The notes under the pieces: generated by a model | Databases searched by the model: none | Told to the model about the DNA's origin: nothing | Seen by the model: only the letters and a program-made list of their open reading frames with translations | Position numbers and translations under genes: made by a program | NCBI GenBank assembly: GCA_028753945.1 | Contig: JAPNXP010000004.1 | Coordinates: 2,914,001-2,978,000, forward strand | Direction of reading: 5' to 3' | Source of the DNA: Hexactinellida sp. DTS-2022 | Taxonomy: Eukaryota > Porifera > Hexactinellida | Length of the DNA stretch: 64,000 bases | Part shown: in pieces, positions 19,939-32,659 of the stretch | Layout of the letters: every line of letters begins with the position of its first letter | Position numbering within the stretch: the stretch's first letter is position 1

Positions 19939-22332
19939 ATAAATAGTGAGCTTGATTAAATTTACTTATTTGGATTGTGAATTAAAATCTACACCTTTTT
20001 GCAAATCGAAAATTTTCAATTTGTCCTATCTTTGTGCCATATTTGGGGTGCCAATCTCCTGTATTTCCTCACTCTTCGGATTCAGTAAAAGTGTTATATC
20101 AAATTCCATTGTTTCAACATGTAATACATTTTTTGATTTAACTTGTTAAATCTTTCACTATTGTTTCAACTTGCGATAATTATATTGATTACTTATTAAT
20201 TCCAGCTGGCTTCTTTTTAATTGTAGTATTACTTTTAATGATTAAAGGAAATTACATTAAATAAGGAATTGTGAGCTTAAATCGAACTCACTGTGGATAA
20301 CATTGCTAAAAATAATTTATTATTAATACATAATGAATTAATGGCATTAAACTCAAGATTGTTATGATAGAAACAAACTTCAAATTTATCTACCTTTCCT
20401 TACCTCTACAAATGGGTATTGACACCTTGAGATGATGATTACTTCGTAAAAAATGAGTTTTCACAATATAAGATAGTGCTACTAAATGGAAATGCGTCGG
20501 CACACCTGCAATTTTGGATTTTTATTCATTTATTTATTCTTCGTATACGCCTCCCTGGGCACACCTTTCTACATTGAGGGCTGAAACTTGGCATGTAATT
20601 TCGGAGTGCCCTTCTAATTTTCACCTGGGGTTACGATTTCGGATCAAATAATATTAACACCTATTTACTCCAATTATGGCTTAGAGCCAATTATATTCGA
20701 GGGTTGCACCAGTATGGATTAGCAGCTAGCATCCAATTAGTATAAAAGGATTTTCTGTCAATTGTTAGTGTGCATTATAGAATACCTAACAAAGCCTGTA
20801 ATTTAATTGGTCGAGAGTATATTCAAGCAACCAATCAGTTATTTGTGTTCCATCAGTTATTTCAATCAGTAATCTTTATATACAACATATTATCTATACA
20901 TAATTATGAATGGCATTAACTTCAAGATGGTTTAAGTTCGAAACACACTTCCAATTTACCAATCGTTCCTTGTAGCTCGTGACTACTTTGAGGCATTATT
21001 CAATTTACCAATTAGTAGCCACCAAAATATAGTGCCTCCAAAGGAATATGCGTCGGCACAGCTGCAATTTTGGATTCTTTGCTACTTTTGGAGTGCGCGC
21101 AAGCTAAATTCTTTGACATTCGAGCCTCTAGAAATGTGTCCAGGGAATGAGTAAATTTCCAGGAAATTCTTGGAATGAGTCTAGGGATTAGCCGGAACGA
21201 AGTTATCACATTTGATTTAACTTGAGATGCACTAAATCGTACCGGCAAAAAGTTTAATTCTATTTTTCGAAATTGAATTTACAGCTTTGCAAACATGTTT
21301 GTGACATTGGGAAGTTTCTTATGTCAAAATATTTCAAAAATATATCCTCATTGCTATGAAATATTTCTTGGCAAAGTTGAACATGTGTTTGTCTAAATAA
21401 ATATCACACTATTCTTGTTGAAATTCCTTCTATAAAACCTTGCGAAGATTTACTAATATCGTTCTAAATTTAATTTGCTTCACTAAACCAACGAATATTA
21501 TATTCCCTATTCAAACGATTCAGAGATTCAATGGATAAAGGTGATCAAGGCAAATTCGATCTTCAACTTTAAATATCTATGTAATATGGAGAATTCAATC
21601 TTTAGTCAATTTTATGTATTCAATAGCTTTCCCCATCGATTTAAGGTTCAGGTATACTTCCCAGCACTTTTTGAACAATTTTTTGCAGATTTAAAATAAG
21701 TTTTTGATATTAGATTCTCCGCTCCGAGATATATCCAAAATTCATTAATATTCGACCTGGGTAACATATAATTTTATAATTTAAAAAAGCACATTATGTA
21801 GTATAATAGTTTCTACTGTGCCGACTATACTATAGTATAGTGGCCCAGTATTGAAATCACTGCTTTTATTATTAATATTATTATCTTGAGTTTTCGTCCA
21901 GTTTGTCTGTGAGTATTTTGAGGTTCTCATCAAAGTTACTAAATTGGTACAAATGTCGTGCTCGTGTTAGTTACACTAGTTCCTTGTATATGCTCATTTT
22001 CTCTATCACTTGCACTCAGAATTATTAATCTAAGCTCAAGTACTGTAAAGCCGGTAGAGTCTCTTCTATCACACAGTCGAGGGAATGTAGAAATTTACTC
22101 AACTTTTCCGCAGAGCACCCACTGATAAGGGAAATTCTGACTGTAAGAGGCAAATTTCCACTGGGTCGTTTAATTAATCTTGACATCTTTGATGATTTTA
22201 AATTTGTAAGTTTTTTTGTTTGTGTAAAGTTTTAAGTAAAGGTAATCTATAATTTTTTAAAATTAAAGATTGTAAAAGTAGTGTAAAGGATCTAAAGGAA
22301 CGAAAGTTATTGCTGGGTTTTACAGTTTTTTT
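19939..22332. other. Non-coding stretch with a decayed direct duplication
   Basis: No convincing gene. About 200 bases at 20330-20530 recur in diverged form at 20895-21080 (shared ATGGCATTAA, AATGCGTCGGCACA, GCAATTTTGGATT). At 21812-21870 is one CTATACTATAGTATAG block as at 9868-10050. The rest is AT-rich and unassigned. Confidence 0.45.
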
Positions 22333-25300
22333 AACCTTAGGGTTCATACTTAGTAGATTAGTTAAACAGATCTTAGGTAGTTTAGTATATAGCAAAACTT
22401 ATTAGTATTTCTCTTACATTCATTAGAGCTGTTATTGTTTGCTTTCGCGTTCACATAAATACTATTAGTTTTGATTTCAAATGGCCTCTAAGATGAATAT
22501 CTCTAACCCTCCTCTGAAGGCAGACGAAAGAGTTGAAGAGTGACAACCCCTATTCGTAGCAGCAACCAGCTCCCTCGCAGCTCATTCTGGAAAAGGTGCA
22601 GCCGTACTGATTATACCAGTTTATGTGTGTAGGAACGAGTACGAGAGAGATACGGTGCTGTTAGCGATTAAGGAAGAAACTATCGAGGCCGCCTTCAAGG
22701 TACTTTGTAATGCGTTAGATCCGCCTATTTACGAACTAGAGGCCACCGCGCGTTTCCGTAGTATGAACTGGGCCAGGGGAGTTCGAATTGAAGTATTCTT
22801 CATCCTTCTCTGGAAAGAGGCTAAATGCGCTCATTTCCTCAACCGGAAAGTATACGTATATGGTTCTGACAAAGCAGCTTCCTAGTAGGATTCACTCTGC
22901 AACCAAGAAATGGATCCAACAACAAGAAGGCGACGTATTTACGGACAAGCAAATGCGAGAGTTTTTAGCAACAGTACAACAAAACTTAAGCCAATCAGAT
23001 ATCCCTATCCCTCTAGACCCTCTAGACTTGTCCAAATTCCCAGTACCACGAAACGTGACGGAGTTGCAACAATTCCTAGGAGTTATCAACTTTTACAGAC
23101 CATATATATATGATATATATGTATGATATGATAGATATATATGATTTCCCTCGCATGGCGCAAATAGCAAGTCCACTTTATGAGCTAACAGGAAAAGGAG
23201 CCGATTGGTCTGGTCTAGAAAACGCGCACAAGAATATGATACGCTGAGGTATAAACAAATCAAAGAACCAGTGATGCTAGCTCTCCCAGACTGGGGAAAA
23301 GGTTTTACGATCGAAGCTGACGCTAGCTCTAAGGGAATTGCCGAAGTACTATCTCAGAGAGACATAGTAAGTGGAATGTTACGTCCGATTGACTTCTTTT
23401 CTTCAGCACTTAGTTCATCCCAGAGGAATTATTCTGCAGGCCAATTGGAGGCATGGGCGTTGATAGCAGCCAGCCTCAAGTGGGAGATGTACCTGAGAGC
23501 AACAGGATAAGTTGAGTTGATTACAGACCATTGCCCTTTGAAATGGCTCCGAAACCAGAGACCCCCGTAGGACTTTTGCCCGTTGGATCCTCGAGTTGGA
23601 GGAGTATGTTTACCATATTGTACACAGACCTGATAAGGACAATCACTTACCCGATTACCTTAGCAGAGCCGAAAACCTGCCTATCGACGTTGGAGTCCAG
23701 GATGAGAGCGTGTTTGGAGATGAGATATTTAGTGTGAATGCTGGGGAAAATACAGCGGGCGCTTTCAGCCTAATTCAGGCGCAGAGTGCCGATCAAGTAA
23801 CGAACAACGCTTTCTAGGAACTAAAGAGTAAAGGTGAAGTATCCTCGGGTCAGCTGCAAAAGGAATCAGATAGGCTCAAATTATCCCCGGATGGTACCCT
23901 ACTGCTCTTCCAGGACCGGGTTGTGTTCCTATTCATGCCAGAAATAGAGTGTTAAAAGCAGTACATGCAGCCGGTCATTTCGGGCAGAAACGGACAATGC
24001 AGAATTTAAGACGTACCTACTTCTGGATTGGGATGGCCCGAGACACGCGGATCTTTTGCCAGGATTGCCTGGTATGCAAAAAGTCAAAACCATCGAATCA
24101 AGCACGAGTACCCCTCGATCAATTTCACCTAGATGGGGTAGGGCCAGTAGACTTAGAGGCCATGGATATAGCGACTCTCCCTTGGACTCATGAAAGTTCA
24201 GATATTTCCTCTGTAGACTGTATTGTTGACGTTTTCACACGGTATGTGGAGTTAGTTCCCTTGCAAGATCAAACTGCCGATCGTTAGTGCACGAATTTGA
24301 ACTAGGTTGGGTCTATCGGGGGCACGGGGTGCCTAGAGCCCTATTGACAGATCAGGCACACAACGTAGACGGGGTGGAGGTAAGGAACTTGTGTCAAAAG
24401 CAGGGGATAGAAAAGAGGCACTCGTTGCCATATCATCACCAAGCAGATGGATTGGTAGAAAGAACAATCGGCTTGTTCAAGCCAGTGGCTAGATCCTTGA
24501 CACTGGATCGCCACTTGGGTAAAGAATCATTGCCAGACATCTTACCAGAGGTGTCCTATTGCAATATTTCGGGAAATGCTACGTCTAAGTTTATACCACA
24601 CCTCTTGATGATGGGGAAGCAACCCCTGTCCCTATTTACGCGATGATTACAAAAAGGTGGTCACATAAGGGTTCTAACGCGCGATATGTTGAGCAATTAC
24701 AAGAGGTTGCAGCTCAGTTAAGAAACATATCCAGAGAAAACGACCGGTAGGGGAAAGTGGGAAGAAACTAGATCCGGAATAAGGGAGCGAAACACCCAAG
24801 GTTTGTGAAAGGTGATATGGTCTTAGAAAAAAATGAAACGCGTAGAGATTCTTTAGCACTAAAATTTAAGGGTCCTTATGTAGTCTTAGACGTTAGGAGG
24901 GCCAGTGTCAAGATCAAGACAGGGAGGAGGGAGAAATGATACTTGCAAGTCGCTGCAAGTTGTATAGGGAGAGTGGAGATTCCGAAGGCGACCCAGTAGA
25001 TAATGGAGAAGTAGCTACAGAGTCTCAAAAAGAGTACGAAACTTCCGGCAATATTAGCAGCATTAATTAAAGTAGAGAACGAAGAAGAGTTAGAATGAGT
25101 AGAGCACCCTCCTAGTATCAGTGACGCGGTACAAGAAGCTGCACGAAGGTACCCACTGCGAGAACGGAAAGCAAAATAATATAAGGATTATGTGTTAGGT
25201 TCGAAAGGCCCTATGTAGAAGAAGAAATGTTTTAGAAGGGGGTGATGTAACGCTCAGTAGTTGTTAGTTAACCTTAGGGTTCATACTTAGTAAATTAGTT

Positions 25301-25397
25301 AAACAGATATTAGGTAGTTTAGTATATAGCAAAACTTATCAGTATTTCTCTTACATTCATTATACCTGTTGTTGTTATCGTTCGCGTTCGCGTCACA
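22333..25397 (+). mobile_element. Second Ty3/mdg4 (gypsy) retrotransposon, internally deleted
   Basis: Direct LTRs: 3' LTR 25246-25397 (TGTAACGCTC to GCGTCACA, 152 bases) after the tract GAAGGGGGTGA. 5' LTR 22333-22455 has lost about its first 30 bases. The shared core begins AACCTTAGGGTTCATACTTAG. No target duplication is recognised. The LTR is followed by TAAATACT, as in the other gypsy-type element. Confidence 0.82.
22481..24650 (+). pseudogene. Gag-pol remnant of the second gypsy-type element
   Basis: Gag starts at ATG 22481 (MASKMNISNPPLKADERVEE, then a TGA). It continues past CRNEYERDTVLLAIKEETIEAAF to about 22980. Gag then runs straight into the RT thumb, FPVPRNVTELQQFLGVINFYRPYI: zinc knuckles, protease and most of RT are deleted, and YVDD is absent. 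An AT microsatellite (23104-23141) breaks the next part. RNase H remains (FTIEADASSKGIAEVLS, FFSSALSSSQRNYSAG), and integrase (AAGHFGQKRTMQNLRRTYFW, CQDCLVCKK, AMDIATLPW, LLTDQAHNVDG, HHQADGLVERTIGLFK), with several frameshifts. The degraded 3' part runs to about 25240. Confidence 0.82.
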
Positions 25398-25985
25398 AGA
25401 GTATAGATGTTGAAAGTTTTCGAATATTAGATTTGAGTAGCAACCTAAAGTCATAGCTACTTTATATAAAATACTACCGTGATAACATGACACAATACTC
25501 ATTAAACATTCTGGCGGGCTGTAACTGAGCAAAATGCTTGCAGCCCACGAAATACAACAGCACCTCCCGTTGCACCCCTATTTTGAGGTGCTAGCGCCGC
25601 CACTGGTTCTATTCATGATAAAAATATCATATATTTTGAGACTCCCGATTTTATATCTTTGACCTACCGATTGTTTGGCAAAACATCCCGCTTTATGGTT
25701 TCCAGAGCATCCCGGGCATCCCTGCTGATGTATCAACCGAAATTATCCTAGAGTTAAAATCCGAAATAATTATCGGATAGATAGTCCATGACATGAGCCA
25801 GACCAGATTTTGGTATCATCTGGGATGGCAAAACTTTAATGATACGACAATGTTTGTAAGGTCTATACAAGTACTTTAAGCTATGATAACCTTTTCCCAG
25901 TGGCAGCTAAATGACTTTTTTCTATAATTTCAATTTTACCAATTTGTTGCCCTGTATATGTGCAGATCGTAACAATATCACAAAT
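25398..25985. other. Non-coding; orphan hAT end near 25585
   Basis: No gene. GCTAGCGCCGCCACTG ending about 25601 resembles the TIR of the TTF-type hAT at 15068, but no partner end was found. The rest is AT-rich. Confidence 0.4.
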
Positions 25986-26487
25986 CAGGGTTGTATCAAC
26001 TCATTTTGAGTGGCAAAACAACTCATTTTTTGTCTGCCAACTCATTCAAATTTCCTTCACCAACTCATTCAACTCCTTCATTTTGCTATTACCAACTCAT
26101 TCAACTCATTCAAGAAAATGAGTTGATTCTCCCAACTCATTTTTTATTAAACTAATTGTAACTAACGTATATCTTAAATCTTCAGTTTATTAATACATTT
26201 ACAGCTGCATAGGTCGGCTCTCAAAAGTGATCCGGCCAAATTTGGATCTCTCTGGGCATTAATGTTACGACAAAGTGAAAGTTGTCTGGCCATGGTCGGA
26301 AGTAGGTTTGTATCAACTCATTTTGAGTTGGCAAAACAACTCATTTTTTGTCTACCAACTCATTCAACTCATTCATTTTGCTGTCACCAACTGATTCAAC
26401 TCATTCATTTTGCTGTTACCAACTCATTCAACTCATTCAAGAAAATGAGTTGATTCTGCCAACTCAAAATGAGTTGATACAACCCTG
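25986..26487. mobile_element. 502-base hAT-type MITE built of CAACTCATT repeats
   Basis: TIR CAGGGTTGTATCAACTCATT at both ends. Perfect 8-base duplication TCACAAAT (25978-25985 and 26488-26495). Inside, a second 5'-like end begins near 26304, and CAACTCATTCAACTCATT arrays occur twice, so it is a composite or an internally duplicated copy. Confidence 0.9.
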
Positions 26488-28003
26488 TCACAAATGAGAG
26501 ACCAAGATATTCAATTATGTCGATATTTTTTGATGGAAACTTTTCATACAATAAATATAATATTAAATTAATTTTAAATCATTTTTTTCCCAAAGAAGCG
26601 AGCACGTACAAGCTGTGTCATCCATTGTTCTGATTATCCTTCGGAATCGAGTATTTAGTGTCATCGAAAGATCTTGACTCATTTAGGACAATCTTAAAGG
26701 CAGCCGAGATCAGAAAGCATGCCCCGCTTCTGGACATAGCCAAAGGCCTCCCAGAAGGAGAGATGCCTCCAGCGCACATTATACAATATCACCGCAAGTG
26801 TCGCGGCATTTTCACAATGAACAAACTACTGGAGTCCATAGCTGCCAAAGAAACCAGCACAGAGAGTGATACAGACAAAACCAGAAGGTCCTCCAGAGTG
26901 GCATACTCCACATCCAGAGTCTAAGAGAAAATATGCATATTCTGTAACAAATCACGCAAGTATATTAAAGGTCAGAACACCAGAGAGCCTCTCATCCAGT
27001 GTGTTGAACTACGTGCAGATGACATCATTCGTAAAGCTGCAACCAGAAAACTGGATGAAAGAATGTTATCAATCTTGAGTATAGAGCTGGTTTCAGCTGA
27101 AGGACATTACCACAGAACATGTTACTGTCTGACACACGTGTTGAATCTGCTGTCAGCTCATCTGTTAGTTTGACAAAAGAGCAAACGAGTATGCAGTGTA
27201 TCAAGAAGCAGAGAGTCAAGCCCACGAGGAGCTGTTTTTCTACATCAGAAATGAACTGATGACAAATCCAATAGTTGAACCCATGACAGAGTTAACATCA
27301 AGATTGGAGGGGGCTTTGAATTCTTTTGGTATTTCTGAGTTGAAACAGTCATTCAAGAAACATCTGCGTCGAAAGCTTGAAAGTGAATTTGGTTTTCTGA
27401 TGCCAATGGAAGACTTGTTGTGTATCCAGGCAGTCTGTCTAGGAATGAGCTTGCCAGAAAAGCACACCAGTGAAGAAAGAACTGCAAAATACAAAAGCTG
27501 CCACTTATATAGATGCTACTGGCAAGACAGCTATGCAGCTGAGATATGACATAAAGAAAAGAGATGTCATTCAGTATTGGCCACCCAACCACAGAAAGAC
27601 AAGGACATCATCCCAGAATCAGTCACACAATTTTTGTATACCCTGCTGACTGGGGGATCTGACTGAGGAAACTCTGTGAAAGAATCCAGAGACTAGCCAC
27701 TAGCTTTGGTCTTTGCTGTCACTTGTGGAAAGTTAAAGCCACCCAAGCATATCCTCCTTCCATTTGCTGTGAAGCAATACAAACTTGATACGAATTCTGA
27801 ATCTGCTTGGCCACGGTGTCTCCTATTCACAAGTTGAGGAGATTGACACTACACTATGTCTCCAGAAGCAAGATATCTCTAAGGATAATGTGCCACTTCC
27901 AGAAATGTCTACTCAGTTGTCTTCACAACATTGGTATGGGACAATATTGATCTCTTGAAGAGACAACAAGTGGAGAGGGGACCTCTCATCGAGTCGGGGT
28001 TTC

Positions 28004-28160
28004 CCCAGTTGAGCGAAACTTTATTGAGCGAAACCCGCTTGAGCGAACCCAATTGAGCGAAATCCAAATGAGCGAAACCCAAATGAGCGAAACCCAAATG
28101 AGCGAAACCCAAATGAGCGAAACCCAAATGAGCGAAACCTATGAACTAATTGAGCGAAAC
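28004..28160. repeat. Left TIR array of the MULE
   Basis: Tandem 15-base units of the type TGAGCGAAACCCAAA, about nine copies. Inverted counterpart at 29800-29945. Outermost bases CCCCAGTTGAGCGAAAC match at both ends. Confidence 0.85.
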
Positions 28161-28244
28161 ATAAGCAAGTTAGTTTAATTAATAATATAGAGTATTGGAA
28201 CTTAATTAATTATGAATGACAGATAAATATTTGAACAAATGGTA

Positions 28245-29633
28245 CTATAGAGATATGCTTGTAGGTTGTGCAATGTTGTAAGCTATTCCAGTTAGATATT
28301 GGTCAATATTCTTTCGCCCTAAAGTGTAATCATCTGTAAGATGTTTAATCTTTTCATTAATCTGCTTATATTTGAGATTATTGCTATGAGGCTTTATATT
28401 TCCTGCTGCAACTTGTGCTAAAAGAGTTTCTGTACATCCCTGCTCTCTGATCAGCTTTGATACAAATTCATAAATATTTGCATGGGCCTTTCCAACCGAA
28501 CGATTTAACCTAAGATGCCAACCTTCTAGATTATTATTGGTTCTCCTTTGTACCCCATACATATTCCAAAGCTTATTGTCCACAACTTCAATCCAGTAGT
28601 GCTCAAAATAATCGAACAGTGTTTGCAATTCAACTGGACCATCATTCCTTAGGCCTTGAAATATTAGAGAGATAAGTTCAATGGGGACAAAGGCCAGTGC
28701 AAGAAGCTTTCGTATATATATTCGATGAGGTCCATCATGAACATATAATTGTGATAAACCCAAAACTTGCACCTTGCGATAAATTGCCTGGCAAAAATGA
28801 AAGTAACATCCACGGACACAAGCATTTGGAAATTCCAGTCTAATGCTTTTTATCAGGCCACTTTCAAAATCACAAGTGACTAACTCAGGTGCTAATACTA
28901 CGTTTAAATTGCCAGCGTTATCTTTGAGAGCACGAAATAATTCCGAATAAATGACTCGCGTTTTAGCGGAGAGTAGGCAGTAAATGAGAGGAATTAATTT
29001 GTCACCTTCGAACGCATGGATGGTGAAGAGTTGAAGATATAAGTGAGGTACACTCCTAAATGTACCGTCTACACACCAATGTACTTTAGTAGAAAGCATT
29101 CGAATATTGTCTTCTGTACCGAAAATAAGGATTTCATTGTTTGAAGAAGAGTATTGCAGAAAGGTAGAACCAGCAATTGTTTGTTGAAGGTCTGTAGGCA
29201 AATTAAGTGCTTCTCTAGAAATTGGGAGTGTAGGGAATTTCTTCAATCTCTCTCGATATAAAGAGGAGTCAATTTGACTAAATAAGGGGAATCGTGATGC
29301 AATTGTAGGAGTAACTGAGAGCATTGCTGTAGCATCGCCGTAGAGCGTTGGTATAGGAGTTAATTGAGTCCTTGCCTTCACTTTAAGATCAGATACTACA
29401 ATTTCAATATACCTAGCATCTGGATCTGGTATGCAATGCTCACGGTGAGGTATTCGCGTTTGAATATCTGTATTTTCCTGGATATTTGCACTATAGACAC
29501 ACCCATTGCAGTCTCGTGTGCGACACCGCCATCGTTTTTTAGTATTGGCTGACACTAATTTGTCAAATCTATAAGAGTATCCTTCAAAACAAAGTGCAGG
29601 GCAGTTTTTTGTTGTTTCGTATTTTGATGCCAT
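28245..29633 (-). CDS. MULE transposase with FLYWCH-type zinc finger, intact
   Basis: A 462-residue uninterrupted ORF filling the element. Residues about 15-68 form a FLYWCH-like finger: W35, C37, C42, then H63 and H66/C67 (RWRCRTRDCNGC, PHREHC). The catalytic fold has WCVDGTFRSVP (D189), VTCDFESGLIKSI (D255), the GCYFHFCQAIYRKVQ block, and NNNLEGWHLRLNR (E370), which is the MULE DDE order. Length fits animal MULE (Phantom-like) enzymes. ATG 29633 lies just inside the right TIR array. Exact target duplication and an open frame suggest a recent insertion. It should cut at the inverted GAGCGAAAC arrays and make 9-11-base duplications. Confidence 0.9.
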   Translation of the reverse strand: MASKYETTKNCPALCFEGYSYRFDKLVSANTKKRWRCRTRDCNGCVYSANIQENTDIQTRIPHREHCIPDPDARYIEIVVSDLKVKARTQLTPIPTLYGDATAMLSVTPTIASRFPLFSQIDSSLYRERLKKFPTLPISREALNLPTDLQQTIAGSTFLQYSSSNNEILIFGTEDNIRMLSTKVHWCVDGTFRSVPHLYLQLFTIHAFEGDKLIPLIYCLLSAKTRVIYSELFRALKDNAGNLNVVLAPELVTCDFESGLIKSIRLEFPNACVRGCYFHFCQAIYRKVQVLGLSQLYVHDGPHRIYIRKLLALAFVPIELISLIFQGLRNDGPVELQTLFDYFEHYWIEVVDNKLWNMYGVQRRTNNNLEGWHLRLNRSVGKAHANIYEFVSKLIREQGCTETLLAQVAAGNIKPHSNNLKYKQINEKIKHLTDDYTLGRKNIDQYLTGIAYNIAQPTSISL

Positions 29634-29799
29634 TTGAAGATACGTATTATATAAGATATAAAAGCAGTATTTATATAAAATTTATCTGAGTGCTGTATAG
29701 TATTTACATACACCTTATTAATCGTTTATCCTAATCACCTTCATTTTGGCCATTGTAAGTAAATTCTTCATTGATAGCATCATGTACATTTAGAACTTC

Positions 29800-29945
29800 G
29801 CTCAATTAGGCTTCGCTCAATTACGTTTCGCTCAATTGGGTTTCGCTCAATTAGGTTTCGCTCAATTGGGTTTCGCTCAATTAGGTTTCGCTCAATTGGG
29901 TTCGCTCAAGCGGGTTTCGCTCAATAAAGTTTCGCTCAACTGGGG
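29800..29945. repeat. Right TIR array of the MULE
   Basis: Tandem TTTCGCTCAATTAGG / TTTCGCTCAATTGGG units, the inverse of the left array, ending GCTCAACTGGGG. Confidence 0.85.
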
Positions 29946-32659
29946 ACGAATCATCGAGTCAATGGGATTGTTATTCAGCCCTACGTTCTCCAGCAAAGTA
30001 CACCAGCAAATGTCATGCCAGTCATCACAAAGTCAAAACAGAGAAGAAGCATCCCTAAACCATCATTACTACAAGCCTACAACGTCGGTCAGCGGGCTGG
30101 ACCACCAAAGTTTGAGACATTGGATGTTGACACTAGCAACCAGGTCCAGGAGGCAAAGATGAAGAACTTTTTCTGGTTGCTTGCACGCATGTCGAACCCT
30201 GAGAACCAGACAATCAGCAGCTGGACTGGCTTTAACATCCAGATCAGGGATAATGTGGTTGTGATCCAGGACACTGTGAGCTACCTGCCAACAATCAATG
30301 CTCCTGCTACAGCTATGTCCACTGTAAATGAAGTTCTCAACCAAACACTCAACATCATGAAGTCCCTGCACCTAAACCAAATTGTCTGTGTGTTTGACCA
30401 AGCATTGTATGCTAATACTGCAGAGATAGTGTGGAAGCAAGACAAATTATAAGAACATTATCATAAGGATGGGTGCATTCCATACTTCTTCAACCAGTTG
30501 TCCACAATTGGCAAGCGATTTCAAGATGCAGTACTGAGGGACCTTTGTGTCGAGTCTGGAGTGATTGCAGAGGGATCAGTTACTGCTGTGATGGAAGACA
30601 GAAAGTACAACCGTGCAATTAGAGTGCACAAGCTGGTATATGAAGCAATGATGAGGCTGGCATGGAAAGGCTTCCTTCCATGGCCAGAGAATTCCTGTAG
30701 ATCAAACAATTGAGGAAACTGTCAACAAAGATACACAAACACCTGGTCGGACGAAAGGCTTCACAGCCTAAAGTGTGGAGCTGTCACAAGATATTACATG
30801 ACATCAGAGTACCGAACTATGTATCTCAGGCAGCTGAGGGAAATGATAGGTCACCAGGATAGCGATTTCAGCACCCAGAATCAAGCGAGATGAGACTGAT
30901 ATCCAGTCCTTGGTAGATTTCATGGAAACAAGTTGGTTGAATCCATTCAGTCCAGACCAACAAGAACTGGTGAGTTTGTCAACTGCTACTGCTGCACTAC
31001 CAGACATTGCTAAAGATCTTCTTGGAGCCCAAAAGTTAGGAGAGGAGGCCTATCAAGCTTTAAAACAAGAACATCTAGAAGTAACTCCACCAGCTACACA
31101 TTTTTATGACAAGATGACTAAGAGGAAATTGAAAACTTTCTCAAACATCAACAAGAGAATGCGCAGCCAACAGCAATCCAAACAAGTTGTCCTAAAAGCT
31201 GACAGGAAGTTGTTTGGACAGATGATTCTTGTTGCTGAAAGCAGAGACCTGTGTATTAGTGAGGTCATGACCCATCCCCTGGGGTCTCTACCATGGTCCC
31301 TTGTAATGGTGATGGATCCATGCGGAAAAACTAACAAAGCTGCCTTGGCAAGAGAGTTAGACAAAAATGCTTCCCCTGCCGAAGTCATCCCAGATCCATG
31401 AGTATTGTTCAAAGATGAAACGAAGTGACAAGACATTTTCACAACTGGCATGGGCAGAGTTAACCCTATCACATGTTCTCATGAAGGTGCCAAGAGTCAG
31501 CGCATTGACGTTATCTTTGATGTTTACAGAGAGAAATTCATTAAAGATGGAGAGAGAGTCAACAGAGGAGCAGATATGAGCATCCAGTTCAGAAATATTG
31601 CGCCTGGGCACAAAATTCAGCAGTGGAGGAAGTTACTCTGCAGTCCATCCAACAAGTAAAGTCTGATCTAGTTCCTGGTTAATGAGTGGAAGGAGTCTAG
31701 ACTGAGAGAGAAGCTGCAAGACAAGGAATTGTACGTAACCTGTGAGCAAGTGTGCTTGAAGATGACCATGGAGAAGTGGGAAGAAGCACCAGAGCTCAAC
31801 TCATCACAGGAAGAAGCAGACACGCGCATCCTTCTTCATGCACTCCATGCAGCAGAATTTGGCTGTAAGGCTGTGATAATCAGTGCTGAAGACACATACA
31901 TCTTAGTGCTGTGCCTGGCAGTAGCCACATCCCATATCCCATGTATCAAAAGTGTGGCACAAAGAACCGCACACGGTATCTAGACATCACAAAGTTTTCC
32001 AAAGATTAGGAAGTGGTGTCTGTGATGCCTTGGTTGGTATGCATGCTTTCTCAGGCTGTGACAGCATCAGTGCTTTTGCAGATTGTGGGAAGACGACTTC
32101 CTTCAAGATGTCGAAGTCTGACAAGACCTACCAGGAGGTTTTCAATCAACTTGGACATTCTTGTGATTTATCAGCAGAGTTGTTTCAGAGATTGCAGCAG
32201 ATCACCTGCCAAATGTATCTGCTATCCACCCGCACTACTGAAGTCAACGAACTGCGGTATCAACTCTTCTGTGCCAAGCGTGGAGAGGTGGAGTCCTGTC
32301 AGCTCCCACCTTGTAAGGACTGTATTTTCATGCATGCCCTGCGTGCCAACTATCAAGCTGCATATGGAGGCGATGCCTGCAGTGCCAATCCTTCATTCCA
32401 GGCCCCAAGGATCATGGCTGGATCTATGACGATGATGGTTAGTTGGATGTGGAATGGATGTGAGGGGCTCCTGCACAGGATACTGTGCTACAGCTGCTGT
32501 CTTGTAACTGTTCCTCATGCAAACTGCCAGATTGCAGCTTCCCTACAATGGCTTATGGTGCACAGATAAGTGCAGGCTTCAAACCTGTGACAACCAGGCC
32601 ATGATAGAGGAGCAGGCTGCAGAGCTAACAGACTCTGATACTGATTATGATGAAAATTA

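Larger units (their letters stand above)
27996..29950 (-). mobile_element. Complete Mutator-like element (MULE) with 10-base target duplication
   Basis: 1,955 bases. Target duplication TCATCGAGTC at 27986-27995 and 29951-29960. Ends are inverted arrays of (A/T)TGAGCGAAACCC units starting CCCCAGTTGAGCG. Removing it with one target copy rejoins GEGTSHRVNGIVIQP of the surrounding ORF. The transposase is intact. Confidence 0.93.
26600..32659 (+). pseudogene. Decayed transposon ORF, possibly Academ-like, split by a MULE
   Basis: Collinear pieces on the plus strand with many stops. N-terminal cysteines with CIFCNKSRKYIKGQNTREPL and SAEGHYHRTCY (26930-27125). Then LLGHGVSYSQVEE (about 27805), EETTSGEGTSH / RVNGIVIQP across the MULE, and SSWTGFNIQIRDN (30218). 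Further on: SQEEADTRILLHALHA and AVIISAEDTYILVLCLA (31806-31920), GMHAFSGCDSISAF (32038), and LPPCKDCIFMHALRANYQA (32300). The tail CTDKCRLQTCDNQAMIEEQ ends at 32659. The EADTR and DTYILVL stretch resembles a PIN/XPG-type nuclease core, which is why Academ is suggested; that assignment is from recall. The repeated-family nature is more certain than the superfamily. Confidence 0.55.

Noticed and set aside
27909-28127. ORF with GFAHLGFAHL repeats (and a similar one at 29836-30162)
   Set aside because: Translation of the 15-base TIR arrays of the MULE.
28004-28160. Regular short repeats that could suggest a CRISPR array
   Set aside because: Units are contiguous without unique spacers, inverted at the other end, and the DNA is animal.
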